Source: Halieaceae bacterium (GTDB lineage Bacteria; Pseudomonadota; Gammaproteobacteria; Pseudomonadales; Halieaceae). Taken from it: 64,000 nucleotides of DNA. Position 1 is the stretch's first letter. Every line of letters starts with the position of its first letter. Under the pieces are notes generated by a model. It saw only the letters and a list, made by a program, of their open reading frames with translations. It had not been told where the DNA came from and did no database searches. The stretch is from positions 25,594-89,593 of the forward strand of contig CABYEX010000001.1 in the NCBI GenBank assembly GCA_902518075.1, in the 5' to 3' direction. Below are positions 42,869 through 51,449 of this stretch, piece after piece. The position numbers and the translations under genes are program-made.

Positions 42869-43655
42869 GGCTTGATTCTCGGAGCTCACCGCTGGCTGCA
42901 GGGAACAGCGTCCTGCGCCACACCTCATGGCACGCTAAACCAATTGCCGTGAGTCGGTCTTCATCCGGGGTCGACTCTGGCAGGCCTACCAAAACGTATG
43001 CCATTTGCTCTGAGGTCGAGCCCAGGGCCTCAGCTGTCAGCTCTGCGTCTAAGCCAACCGCCATGCCATGTGATTGCATGCGCTGAATCAGCTTTTTCGT
43101 GCGATCAATAAATCTTCCCCTCATTAGGAACCAAATGTCTCTGAATCGCCCGTCTGCAGAGCTGGCTGCCGCCTCCCTTGCCACTCTGAGGAGTCCTCTG
43201 CGATCGGCATACTCATGAAAAAAGCGGAGGTTAAATTCCCTCAAACGGCTCTCGGTTGGGGGCGTATCGTCATCCCCGACGGTCGAGGCATCTCTCGTCG
43301 CCTGAGCCAATTCCTCGTAGAGCCCCACTAATAATTCTTGCAAGACGCCATCTTTGTGTTCGAAGTAGCGATAAAAAGAGCCATGGGCAACGCCGGCGCT
43401 GGCCGTGATGTCGGCTATGCACGTAGCCGTGTAGCCCTTCTGGGCAAAAACGATAGCGGCCGACCTCAGCAATTTCTCTTGCATACGCTTTGCTTTGCGA
43501 CTCTTTAACGTTACCTCCTCGATCCCGATAACTGCGCGAAGGTCGCGGTCACCCGCTGCTTTTTCCCGTGGAGGCTGTGTGTGATCCCCAATGTCGCGAT
43601 TTGCGTTGTCGCTCACGCTCGACTTGCGTACCTGCTTCGCCAAATTTGAGTTCAT
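42858..43655 (-). CDS. TetR-family regulator
   Basis: The product has up to 265 residues. The HTH domain lies at about residues 58-105 (MQEKLLRSAAIVFAQKGYTA, SAGVAHGSFYRYFEHKDGVL), and a ligand-binding helical domain follows. The N-terminal 55 residues are extra and low in order, so a later start is possible. It is the first gene of the minus-strand operon it probably controls and divergent from the dikinase genes. A TGACA-N4-TGTCA dyad at 43754-43767 is its likely operator. Confidence 0.9.
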   Translation of the reverse strand: MNSNLAKQVRKSSVSDNANRDIGDHTQPPREKAAGDRDLRAVIGIEEVTLKSRKAKRMQEKLLRSAAIVFAQKGYTATCIADITASAGVAHGSFYRYFEHKDGVLQELLVGLYEELAQATRDASTVGDDDTPPTESRLREFNLRFFHEYADRRGLLRVAREAAASSADGRFRDIWFLMRGRFIDRTKKLIQRMQSHGMAVGLDAELTAEALGSTSEQMAYVLVGLPESTPDEDRLTAIGLACHEVWRRTLFPAASGELRESSHDP

Positions 43656-43720
43656 AGGCGGTTACCAATTTAGGGTATCGCGAAAAATCCGCTTAGTATT
43701 TGCGGTGGTCCGCAAGATGA

Positions 43721-43767
43721 TTGCCAACGCGTCTCAATACGTATACTTTTCACTGACACTGATGTCA
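43721..43767 (+). promoter_or_regulatory. Candidate promoter and TetR operator of the dikinase operon
   Basis: A TTGCCA (43721) and TATACT (43742-43747) pair with a short 15-base spacer is followed by the perfect dyad TGACA-CTGA-TGTCA (43754-43767). A repressor bound there would cover the transcription start of the plus-strand operon. Confidence 0.5.
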
Positions 43768-43795
43768 ATATCATGATTTTTCTGGAGTAAATTCG

Positions 43796-45571
43796 ATGGG
43801 TTACGATCGAATCGCCGCGGTAGCACACATCACTCAGGACAGTCTGTCGAAAAACAGATGGCCGGTAGACAACGAGCCATCCTCGCAGTTCCCGATATTT
43901 ACTAGAGCTAACATCGGCGAGGTATTTCCAGAGGTCGTAAAACCCTTCTCTTGGACTATGTGGGGCATCCCCCACTCAGAACCAGGGTGGCGGCAAGCAC
44001 TCTTCAACCTCGGCGCTTTCGATCTTGAAGAGTTCACTTCCGACCGCATGGAAATGCTGAGTGTCTTTGGCGGTTACGGCTACCTCAATGTGTCAGCGTC
44101 ACGAATTTTTGGAGCTCGAGCGCCAGGATTGTCTCCAGAGGCCATTGATGCCAGTTTTTTTGGAGAGCAACCTGACGTACCCCCCTACGTGGAAGAGATA
44201 GGACATTCATCAGCCAAACATGAGGCACAACTCGCTGACACGATTACCTGGGTTCTATCGTCCCCAAGCATGCCGGAACTCCTGGAAACACGAGGCGAAC
44301 TGATTAAGCTCCGCGAGGATCGACCTGCCTTAAGCCAGTTGTCCAATAAAGAGCTTTTCCAACGCTGCCTCAACATTTGTGAGCAACAATGGGAACCCCT
44401 GTGGATTAGACACATCATGGCTACTTACCATTCCATGATACCAAGCGGTGTTATTGCCCAGATTTGTGACGCCGTGGGCGCTAGCGATCTATGCGCCGAT
44501 ATATTGACAGTTGACGGCGAGGTGGACTCAGCATTCCCCGCAAAACGGCTTTGGGAGCTCAGCAGACTAGTGCGCGCTAGCGAACGCCTGTCGCAGTATC
44601 TCGACGACGTTAACGGCACCACCATGGCTGCTATCGCCACTGATCCTAATCCGGATTGCCAAGAGTTCCGCTTTAAATTTCAAATCTTCATCGATGAATT
44701 CGGATTCCGAGGTCCGAATGAATGGGAGGTTGCGTCAAAGTGCTGGGAATTGGATCCCACAGCTCCCCTATCGGCTCTAGCCATCATGGCCCGAGCGGAG
44801 GATAGTGCATCACCTGACGCCAGGTTAGCGAGCCGTCGCGAAAACAAAAAGGCTGCCATCGCAGAAGTCCAATCACAGCTAAAAGAAGATGCCGAGTTAC
44901 TCGGACAGTTCAACGCCGCCTTAACCGCTGCCGGTACTTTTTTCGCTGCTCGAGAACGAACTCGAACGAACTGCGCGATGCTGACCCACGAAATGCGAAT
45001 GCCAATGTGGGAGCTTGGAGCACGATACGCGTCTGAGGGGGTATTCAAAGCACCTGAGGACTTTTCGATGCTGATGGTCAGCGAGTGGGAGCAACTTCTT
45101 GACAACACGCTAGATGCGCAAAAGGTGATCAACCAAAGAAAAATTGAGAGTGAAAAGCTAACGAACTTAGAGCCGCCTTTTATTGTTGACTCCATAGTGC
45201 CACCGATGGGGGAATGGCTTGAAAGAGACGCAAAAGGTCTGTCCTCTACTCAAATCATCAACGGTCAACCCGGCTGCGCAGGAACCTACAAGGGTCGGGC
45301 TAGAGTGATCACTGATCCGTCGGAGCCCGGAGATCTGCAGCCAAATGACGTGCTGGTAGCGCGACACACCGATCCATCTTGGACTCCGCTATTCTCAGCG
45401 GTTTCAGCGGTCGTGGTCGACGTTGGCGCGACTATCAGCCACGCGGTAATCGTCGCGAGAGAACTGGGTGTGCCGTGCGTGACGTCTGCAACAAATGCGA
45501 CCAGTTTGATACCAGACGGGGCGCTAATCGAAGTTAACGGCAGTTCTGGAACCGTCACAATTCTCGAATGA
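43796..45571 (+). CDS. PEP-utilising-enzyme protein: substrate-binding-like domain plus phosphohistidine domain
   Basis: The 591-residue product opens FPIFTRANIGEVFPEVVKPF, the start of the acceptor-binding domain seen in rifampicin phosphotransferases and PEP-synthase relatives. A long helical region follows. The C-terminal swivelling domain carries the phospho-accepting histidine His549 in GATISHAVIVARELGVPCV. It has no ATP-grasp domain, so it cannot charge itself from ATP. The ATP-grasp partner is encoded immediately downstream, overlapping by four bases (ATGA). The pair may therefore transfer a phosphoryl group to an unknown organic acceptor bound by this subunit. A GGAG site precedes the ATG. 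Confidence 0.83.
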   Translation: MGYDRIAAVAHITQDSLSKNRWPVDNEPSSQFPIFTRANIGEVFPEVVKPFSWTMWGIPHSEPGWRQALFNLGAFDLEEFTSDRMEMLSVFGGYGYLNVSASRIFGARAPGLSPEAIDASFFGEQPDVPPYVEEIGHSSAKHEAQLADTITWVLSSPSMPELLETRGELIKLREDRPALSQLSNKELFQRCLNICEQQWEPLWIRHIMATYHSMIPSGVIAQICDAVGASDLCADILTVDGEVDSAFPAKRLWELSRLVRASERLSQYLDDVNGTTMAAIATDPNPDCQEFRFKFQIFIDEFGFRGPNEWEVASKCWELDPTAPLSALAIMARAEDSASPDARLASRRENKKAAIAEVQSQLKEDAELLGQFNAALTAAGTFFAARERTRTNCAMLTHEMRMPMWELGARYASEGVFKAPEDFSMLMVSEWEQLLDNTLDAQKVINQRKIESEKLTNLEPPFIVDSIVPPMGEWLERDAKGLSSTQIINGQPGCAGTYKGRARVITDPSEPGDLQPNDVLVARHTDPSWTPLFSAVSAVVVDVGATISHAVIVARELGVPCVTSATNATSLIPDGALIEVNGSSGTVTILE

Positions 45572-47127
45572 GTCGCGAAATGATCTTCCACTTTGATCAC
45601 CCCCACTCCGGCACCATTGCTGAAGTCTCAGACGTCGTGGGCGGCAAAGGTGCAAGTCTGTGGGCGATGACCTCAAAGCTAGGACTCCCAACACCTCCCG
45701 GGTTCACAATTGGAGTGAACACCTGCGCGATGTTGGGCAAGTCTCAAGTCACTGAGAACTTCACGGCCACAATGGATAATGCAATCGCCAGATTAGAAAA
45801 GGAGACTGGTAAACAGTTGGGCTGCCCCAAGAATCCGCTGCTCCTAGCCGTGAGATCGGGGGCCCGTGTGTCCATGCCGGGGATGATGGAAACAATACTA
45901 AACGTTGGCGTTACGCCGCTGACATTACCAGCGCTGCAAGACATTACTGGCGATCATTTTTTTGCGCTGGATTCATATCGGCGCTTCCTTGAAGGTTTCT
46001 GCAAATCTACATTGAATATCGACCATCCTATGTTCAACGCTCAAACCACAGGACAAGCGGGTCTGGCCGATCACATAAAAGACTTGGAAACTGTCGTAAG
46101 TGAGCGGATTGGAGGTGAGCAATTGTGTGACGCTCGCTACTTACTTAACGAATGTATTCATGCAGTCATTCGGTCGAGTAGCAGCGCAACTGCGCAGGCG
46201 TACCAAAAAAAAACGGGCCTCCCCGAATCATTGGGCACAGCCGTAACGGTTCAAGCCATGGTCTTCGGCAACACAGGTGTAGGCTCCGGAACGGGGGTGG
46301 TATTCAGCCGAGATCCCAACTCCGGCGAAAAGGAAATTTGCGGTGACTGGATTAGTAATGCCCAAGGCGACGACGTAGTCGCAGGCAACAGTGCGACCTC
46401 TGACATTTCTGTGTTCGGCGCCACACACCCCTCGGCGTATGAGGAGCTCAAGCTCCACCTCGAGCAGCTAGAAATTTTTTATCAGGATATGGTTGATGTC
46501 GAATTCACGGTGGATCAAAGCAAGCTGTGGATACTGCAAGCGCGAGCCGGTAAACGCACTGCGCGTGCGGCCTCCCGAATTGCGGTGGAATTGGCAAACT
46601 CGGAACGTTTTGAACTGAATAAAAAGGACGCTCTTGCCACTATCACTCAGTCTCTTTCGACCGAAAAATCCTCAACAAAAATTCTGGCAGGCGAGAGAAC
46701 GCCAATAACCACTGGCATCGGTGCATCAGCAGGTATCGCTAGTGGATTTGCCGTATTTACCTCTGAGGACGCCATTGAGGCCGTGGAGGATGGAAAAGAG
46801 GTGGTGCTCATCCGGCAGGAGACTTCTCCGGCTGACGTTCATGGCATGGCGGTCGCTACGGGCATACTCACATCGCTAGGCGGCCTAATGAGCCATGCCG
46901 CAGTGGTCGCGCGAGACTGGAATCTGCCAGCCGTGGTAGGTGCCGCAGGTATGCAATTCACAGCAGATGCCTTGGTAATTGGCACAGCCAAAATCCAACG
47001 AGGAGATATCATCTCCATTGACGGCAATACCGGTGAGGTCTTCGTTGGCGAAATGCTCAGTACAGCAGATGACGATCCTTACTTAGAACAGCTCAAAGCA
47101 TGGGCTGAAAAGAAAGATAAGGATTAG
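45568..47127 (+). CDS. PPDK-like protein lacking the PEP/pyruvate domain
   Basis: The 519-residue product has an N-terminal ATP-grasp that is clearly of pyruvate phosphate dikinase type: VVGGKGASLWAMTSKLGL, AVRSGARVSMPGMMETILNV and VFSRDPNSGEKEICG. It continues to the phosphohistidine domain with His443 in GGLMSHAAVVARDWNLPAV. It stops there, about 350 residues short of full PPDK, so the TIM-barrel that binds PEP/pyruvate is absent. It could phosphorylate its own histidine from ATP and pass the group to the upstream-encoded partner. Short PPDKs are also annotated in mycobacteria. The product and acceptor are unknown. Confidence 0.87.
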   Translation: MSREMIFHFDHPHSGTIAEVSDVVGGKGASLWAMTSKLGLPTPPGFTIGVNTCAMLGKSQVTENFTATMDNAIARLEKETGKQLGCPKNPLLLAVRSGARVSMPGMMETILNVGVTPLTLPALQDITGDHFFALDSYRRFLEGFCKSTLNIDHPMFNAQTTGQAGLADHIKDLETVVSERIGGEQLCDARYLLNECIHAVIRSSSSATAQAYQKKTGLPESLGTAVTVQAMVFGNTGVGSGTGVVFSRDPNSGEKEICGDWISNAQGDDVVAGNSATSDISVFGATHPSAYEELKLHLEQLEIFYQDMVDVEFTVDQSKLWILQARAGKRTARAASRIAVELANSERFELNKKDALATITQSLSTEKSSTKILAGERTPITTGIGASAGIASGFAVFTSEDAIEAVEDGKEVVLIRQETSPADVHGMAVATGILTSLGGLMSHAAVVARDWNLPAVVGAAGMQFTADALVIGTAKIQRGDIISIDGNTGEVFVGEMLSTADDDPYLEQLKAWAEKKDKD

Positions 47128-47161
47128 GCCGAATATCAAAACAATGGGGTAACCAAGGGAA

Positions 47162-47926
47162 ATGAAGCGACTCGAAGATAAAAGAGCTGTAATTACGGGA
47201 GCAACCGGTGGCATAGGTGAGGCGACTGCGCGACGCCTGCTCGCAGAGGGGGCCACAGTCATGCTGGCTGCGCGTTCAGCTGAAACGCTGTCGAAACTGG
47301 CGGACACGTTGGATAGCGATAGGGTCCATATCTGCCCTACTGATATTTCTAGCGAGACAGACTGCAAGTCACTGGCAGAACGGAGTATCTCCGAGATGGG
47401 AGGGATAGATATTTTGTTCTGTAACGCAGGTTTTGAGGGGTCTATAAAACCGCTTCTAGAAATAGAGCAAGATGAATTTGATGCGGTGCAGAATACAAAC
47501 ATTCGCGGGACCTGGCTAACAATGAAGCACTGCATCCCTCACATACTCGGTAATGGTGGCTCAGTGATTGTTACAAGTTCCGTAACGGGAAAAGTAGGTG
47601 TCCCGGGCTTGGGGGCGTATACAGCAAGTAAGCATGCCATCGTGGGTCTCGTTGAAGTTGCAGCGCTAGAACTCGCCGAGCAAGGTGTCCGTGTAAACGC
47701 AATAGCGCCAGCTCCCATCGACAATGCAATGATGAGATCCATCGAAGAACAGGCGGCGCCGGGCGCACCCAATGCTGCCAAAGAGGGTTTTGAATCACTA
47801 ATTGCCATGAAACGATATGGCACAGATGACGAGGTCGCGGCGATGGTGGCGTTCTTAGCGAGCGACGACGCATCGTTCTGCACTGGTGGCGTGTATCCGA
47901 TTGATGGGGGGTTCCTGGCGCAGTAA
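47162..47926 (+). CDS. SDR-family oxidoreductase
   Basis: The 254-residue classical SDR shows VITGATGGIGEATARRLLAE, CNAGFEGSI, VTSSVTGKVG and YTASKHAIVGL, and ends SFCTGGVYPIDGGFLAQ. It follows the PPDK-like gene by 34 bp and completes the plus-strand operon. It is strikingly similar to the SDR at 3236-4003 over its whole length, including a shared xSFCxGGVY ending, so both belong to one subfamily. It may oxidise an alcohol in the same pathway as the P450 and ALDH. Confidence 0.9.
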   Translation: MKRLEDKRAVITGATGGIGEATARRLLAEGATVMLAARSAETLSKLADTLDSDRVHICPTDISSETDCKSLAERSISEMGGIDILFCNAGFEGSIKPLLEIEQDEFDAVQNTNIRGTWLTMKHCIPHILGNGGSVIVTSSVTGKVGVPGLGAYTASKHAIVGLVEVAALELAEQGVRVNAIAPAPIDNAMMRSIEEQAAPGAPNAAKEGFESLIAMKRYGTDDEVAAMVAFLASDDASFCTGGVYPIDGGFLAQ

Positions 47927-48118
47927 CTCCCGATTTCGGCCATCAGTCGGCGAGACCTAGGCGCCGCTCGCAGAGGCAACCAAACCTGTGCGGCAGCCAA
48001 ACTGTGGCGGTGTTGTCAGCAACCTCGCAGGCGTGGACGAGTATGAACGATGGGTCTTCGCAAACGTCAGACTACGAGCCACTACTTTTTACTTATCTCT
48101 TTGTTCATGTAACGTATT

Positions 48119-48290
48119 AGTGTCCACGCGTAGCTTGGTGCGGCCAATCGGCCTTGACATGTAGAGGTCGGCGGTTCGAGTCCGCCTGGTCCTATCAAAT
48201 TTTCGGGCCTCTGTTTTTTATTCAACTTTTTTTCAGAACAGTGCGTTTTGGCTTGTCTCAGTACATGGACACTACCGAGCAAAAATAACG
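48119..48290 (+). repeat. tRNA-Val-derived repeat R4
   Basis: Left end TAGTGTCCACGCG (48118-48130), GGCCAATCGGCC, tRNA part 48153-48197 with one deletion and two substitutions, A/T-rich middle, right end CATGGACACTA (48264-48275). The outer 13 and 11 bases are inverted relative to each other. Nothing else recognisable lies in the 47.93-48.30 kb gap. Confidence 0.87.
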
Positions 48291-48295
48291 AGCGA

Positions 48296-49855
48296 TTAGC
48301 CTAGAAATTTGAGCGAGTCGGCTAACCGGGCAAGTAAAGTATCTGCTGACACATCCGCGCTGGTATGACCGAATACGATTCGATCCGGTCTGAGTAGCAG
48401 AGCTTCACCCTGCTTCAGACAAGCTGGAAATTTACCCCGCACGATTTCAAGCTTCGAAACATCAATCATCTGAATTTCTAGCGCTCTTAACACTGACGTA
48501 GTGTCCTCATCGAATGTATGTGGCCCGTTACATACCAATGCAAATTTCGCCCCCAGCAGCTCGTCAAAGAGCATTTCACGGCCCTGGCCGTCGCGAACAA
48601 CGGGCTGAGGTAGCAGGTACCCTGTGGCCCCTTCATTAGAGACCTGTTCTGTAACGACAATGCCAGATCGAATAGGCGGTTGTTCGCGACCTTGGCCGTA
48701 GCCCGATTTTAAGGAGGTTCGCTCCATTTGCGGTGGCTCTATAGCCAGACGCTCTGCTGCCTCTGCGTCAGCCATGTGCTGCATAAGGTGGCCCATTTCC
48801 ACTGCCCAAGAGACAAGATCGTGCACGTGGCCATGCCGCTCGGCTTGGTAAGTTTCAAGTAATTCCATGGCGCAACAGCCACTGTTTACTAACGGGAGTT
48901 TCCAGGCGAGATTGATCACATCACGCATGCCAGAGTTCATCCCTTGCCCTAAAAAGGGAGGTGTCTGATGAGCGGAATCACCGGCCAGAAAAATTCGATG
49001 ATGCTGCCACTTGTCAGCCACTGCCGCGTGAAACTGGTATACGGCTGTACGTCTCAGGCGATATGTATCCCTTGGCGTCCAGGGATCCAGGAGGGCATGA
49101 ACAGTATCGGGATCTAGCATTTGCTCCGCTGTTTCTCCAGCATGCAACTGGAATTCCCAGCGACGGAAAGGGTCCTTAGTGGCGACAAAGGTATGGAGAC
49201 GATCAGGATCACACACCTGCATCACCTCGTTCGGTAAGCCGTGAGATCTGATCATCTCCACGTCCACTACAAGCCAATCTTGGTCGTACCCCAGGTCCCG
49301 CCAACAAATACCCAAAGCTTTCCGTGTCGGGCTATTCGCCCCGTCGCATGCCACTAAATAGCTAACGGACAGCGAAATCTCTCCATCTTTTCCTACCGCT
49401 TGGATTTCGACCTGCTCTTTGCCGCTGCTAAATCGAGTCACTTCATGACTGATATACGTAGTCACATTAGGATGACACCGCGCGGTTTTTCGGAGAAAAG
49501 CGTCAAGCTCCGGCTGATCAAACATGTTGGCTGGCTGCCAGCCATTACTGCCAATAGGTCTGGCGTCACCGCCAAATAACCATTCTCGTCTGGAGTTAAC
49601 GAAGCCTGCTCGCTCACCTGGGCGAAGCGGCTGCATCAGTTGCAGTACCGGCTTCGCAAGACCAACGGGTTGAAGCGCCCTGATGATCTCACCATCAAGG
49701 TTCACAGCTCTGGGCAACGGCCACACGTCGGTCTGTTTTTCAAGAGCAACGACTCTCAAACCGGCCTCAGCAAATAGAATCGCCCCCAAACTCCCGACGG
49801 GACCAAGCCCGACAACAGCTACATCAAAGGTATTATTTGGAGTAGCAGAGCTCAC
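48296..49855 (-). CDS. FAD-dependent aromatic hydroxylase (MhpA-like)
   Basis: The 519-residue group A flavin monooxygenase starts at a GTG that overlaps the FAH stop by one base. It shows VAVVGLGPVGSLGAILFAEA for FAD, the DG motif in VACDGANSPTRKALG, and the GD motif in FLAGDSAHQTPPFLGQGMNS. A C-terminal thioredoxin-like domain lies around residues 420-519. It resembles 3-(3-hydroxyphenyl)propionate hydroxylase, which hydroxylates a phenol next to the existing hydroxyl. The operon partner FAH hydrolase and the divergent extradiol dioxygenase fit a meta-cleavage route. Confidence 0.9.
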   Translation of the reverse strand: MSSATPNNTFDVAVVGLGPVGSLGAILFAEAGLRVVALEKQTDVWPLPRAVNLDGEIIRALQPVGLAKPVLQLMQPLRPGERAGFVNSRREWLFGGDARPIGSNGWQPANMFDQPELDAFLRKTARCHPNVTTYISHEVTRFSSGKEQVEIQAVGKDGEISLSVSYLVACDGANSPTRKALGICWRDLGYDQDWLVVDVEMIRSHGLPNEVMQVCDPDRLHTFVATKDPFRRWEFQLHAGETAEQMLDPDTVHALLDPWTPRDTYRLRRTAVYQFHAAVADKWQHHRIFLAGDSAHQTPPFLGQGMNSGMRDVINLAWKLPLVNSGCCAMELLETYQAERHGHVHDLVSWAVEMGHLMQHMADAEAAERLAIEPPQMERTSLKSGYGQGREQPPIRSGIVVTEQVSNEGATGYLLPQPVVRDGQGREMLFDELLGAKFALVCNGPHTFDEDTTSVLRALEIQMIDVSKLEIVRGKFPACLKQGEALLLRPDRIVFGHTSADVSADTLLARLADSLKFLG

Positions 49856-50727
49856 TAAATTGTAGCGGTATCAGGCTCAGCAATGACCTCGTTCTCTATA
49901 AATCCAAGGCCATCAATTTCAACTTTTACTACATCGCCAAGCTTCAGCGTGCCTTGTGGTTGCATGGAAATACCCACGCCACTAGGGGTACCTGTAGCGA
50001 TGACGTCGCCAGGCTCTAGGGTGAAAGCAGTGGTCAAGAATTCGATGATGTCATAGCAATTAAAGATCAAATCACTTGTGCTGGTTTTTTGGCGCAGATC
50101 GCCGTTGACGAAAGTGCGGAGCATAAGATTGTGCGGATCAACTTCGTCCGGAGTCACAATGGCTGGGCCGAAGGGATTATGAGTATCCCAAGATTTACCC
50201 ATCGTGAATTGTGGTGGTGTCGCTAAAAACTGCCACTCGCGAACGCTTACATCATTCAAAACGCAAAAGCCTGCAATAACTCTGTTTGCATCTTGCTTGC
50301 TGACGCGTCGGCAACGCTTACCAATCACCACGCCCAGTTCGCCCTCATAGTCCAGCATCTGGGTCTCTGGGGGCGAATGAATAGGTGCGTAGGGACCATT
50401 GGCCGAGGTTGCCTGTTTCGTGAAAACCATCGGGTGCTTGGGGATGTCCATGTTGCTCTCTTCGGCGTGGGCACGGTAATTCAGGCCAATAGCTAATATC
50501 TTCGGCGGCCTTGCCAAAGGAGCCTCAATCACCACATCTAACGCAGAATAATGTGCCGAAGCGCTTGTGTACTTGGCAGCCTGGAGCATGGCGCCATCAC
50601 CTGCCTCTAAAAAACTCAGCATATCGCTGGGCAAACTTGGGGCAACCTGTGAAAGATCAATTATGTGATCGCCCTGAAGAAGCCCGATGCGTGTATTCGA
50701 GGATTCGGTAAAGGAAATCAATCTCAT
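49855..50727 (-). CDS. Fumarylacetoacetate hydrolase-family protein
   Basis: The 290-residue product has a short N-terminal domain (MRLISFTESSNTRIGLLQGD) and then the FAH fold. The latter includes ILAIGLNYRAHAEESNMD, the metal-binding set in MLDYEGELGVVIGKRC, DVSVREWQ, and GDVIATGTPSGVGIS. Members hydrolyse or decarboxylate 2-oxo acids, such as meta-cleavage products and acylpyruvates. Between a hydroxylase and a TetR gene, with overlaps at both ends (ATGA with TetR, one base with the hydroxylase), it most likely processes the ring-opened product. Confidence 0.9.
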   Translation of the reverse strand: MRLISFTESSNTRIGLLQGDHIIDLSQVAPSLPSDMLSFLEAGDGAMLQAAKYTSASAHYSALDVVIEAPLARPPKILAIGLNYRAHAEESNMDIPKHPMVFTKQATSANGPYAPIHSPPETQMLDYEGELGVVIGKRCRRVSKQDANRVIAGFCVLNDVSVREWQFLATPPQFTMGKSWDTHNPFGPAIVTPDEVDPHNLMLRTFVNGDLRQKTSTSDLIFNCYDIIEFLTTAFTLEPGDVIATGTPSGVGISMQPQGTLKLGDVVKVEIDGLGFIENEVIAEPDTATI

Positions 50728-51380
50728 AGTGGTCTCCTGGTCAATGTGAGCGAATCGGCCACTGCGTTGGCATGAGCGTCAACAGCTTTTGGCGCAAGGG
50801 GATTCTCACCCGACAGCGCGGCCGCCTCGGCAGCGTTCGAAAAGATCAATGTAGCCGCGCCGGTCAGCACATAATAGAAGTGATGCGCGTCCATTTTAGG
50901 TGCTGTGCCGAGCTCAGCAGCGCGATTGAATGCGCGACATACCTGTTCGTACCACGGTCGAACCGCGCGCTTAAGCAACCAACTTAGGCGCCAGTCGCGA
51001 GCCATTCCTTCTTGAATCATGAGTCGATTAAGTTCGGGATGTTTGGCGCAAAATTGGACGTAAGAGCGGATAAGAAATCGTAATTGTTGATCTTCATCAA
51101 CTATATTCATGTCAGCTAAAGTGGCGCCAAGGTCGCGCTCTGTGATCGACATCAAGTGCTCGGCCGCAGCTTTCCAAAGCGCTTTTTTCGAGCCGAAGTG
51201 ATAGTTAATTAAGCCCCTTTTGGTGCCCGCCTGAGTCTCTATATTGCGAGTGGAGGAACCGTCGTAGCCCTGTGTAGAAAAAGCAAGCAGAGCGGCGTCT
51301 ACCAGTTTTCGTCTCGTGGCCTCAGCATCCCTGAGCTTGCGCTCACTGCTAGCTGTGGCGATTTGCGCGTTGTTTTGCAT
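50724..51380 (-). CDS. TetR-family regulator
   Basis: The 218-residue regulator has the HTH at about residues 20-65 (TRRKLVDAALLAFSTQGYDG, TKRGLINYHFGSKKALWKA). The C-terminal domain resembles the TetR_C CECR/RutR-like group. It heads the minus-strand operon with the FAH and hydroxylase genes (ATGA overlap) and faces the extradiol dioxygenase gene across 69 bp. The near-perfect dyad at 51429-51446 is a good operator candidate. An aromatic intermediate may be its inducer. Confidence 0.91.
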   Translation of the reverse strand: MQNNAQIATASSERKLRDAEATRRKLVDAALLAFSTQGYDGSSTRNIETQAGTKRGLINYHFGSKKALWKAAAEHLMSITERDLGATLADMNIVDEDQQLRFLIRSYVQFCAKHPELNRLMIQEGMARDWRLSWLLKRAVRPWYEQVCRAFNRAAELGTAPKMDAHHFYYVLTGAATLIFSNAAEAAALSGENPLAPKAVDAHANAVADSLTLTRRPL

Positions 51381-51420
51381 AGTATGGTTGCAGTCAAACT
51401 TGTATCGGTCTTCGTCACTT

Positions 51421-51446
51421 TATATATTACTTGTCGATTGGCAAGT
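51421..51446 (+). promoter_or_regulatory. Candidate TetR operator overlapping the extradiol gene promoter
   Basis: ACTTGTC-GATT-GGCAAGT at 51429-51446 is an 18-base inverted repeat with six of seven pairs. It directly follows a TATATATT -10-like stretch and ends four bases before the ATG at 51450. Binding would block the plus-strand gene and probably the TetR gene too. Confidence 0.55.
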
Positions 51447-51449
51447 TAA

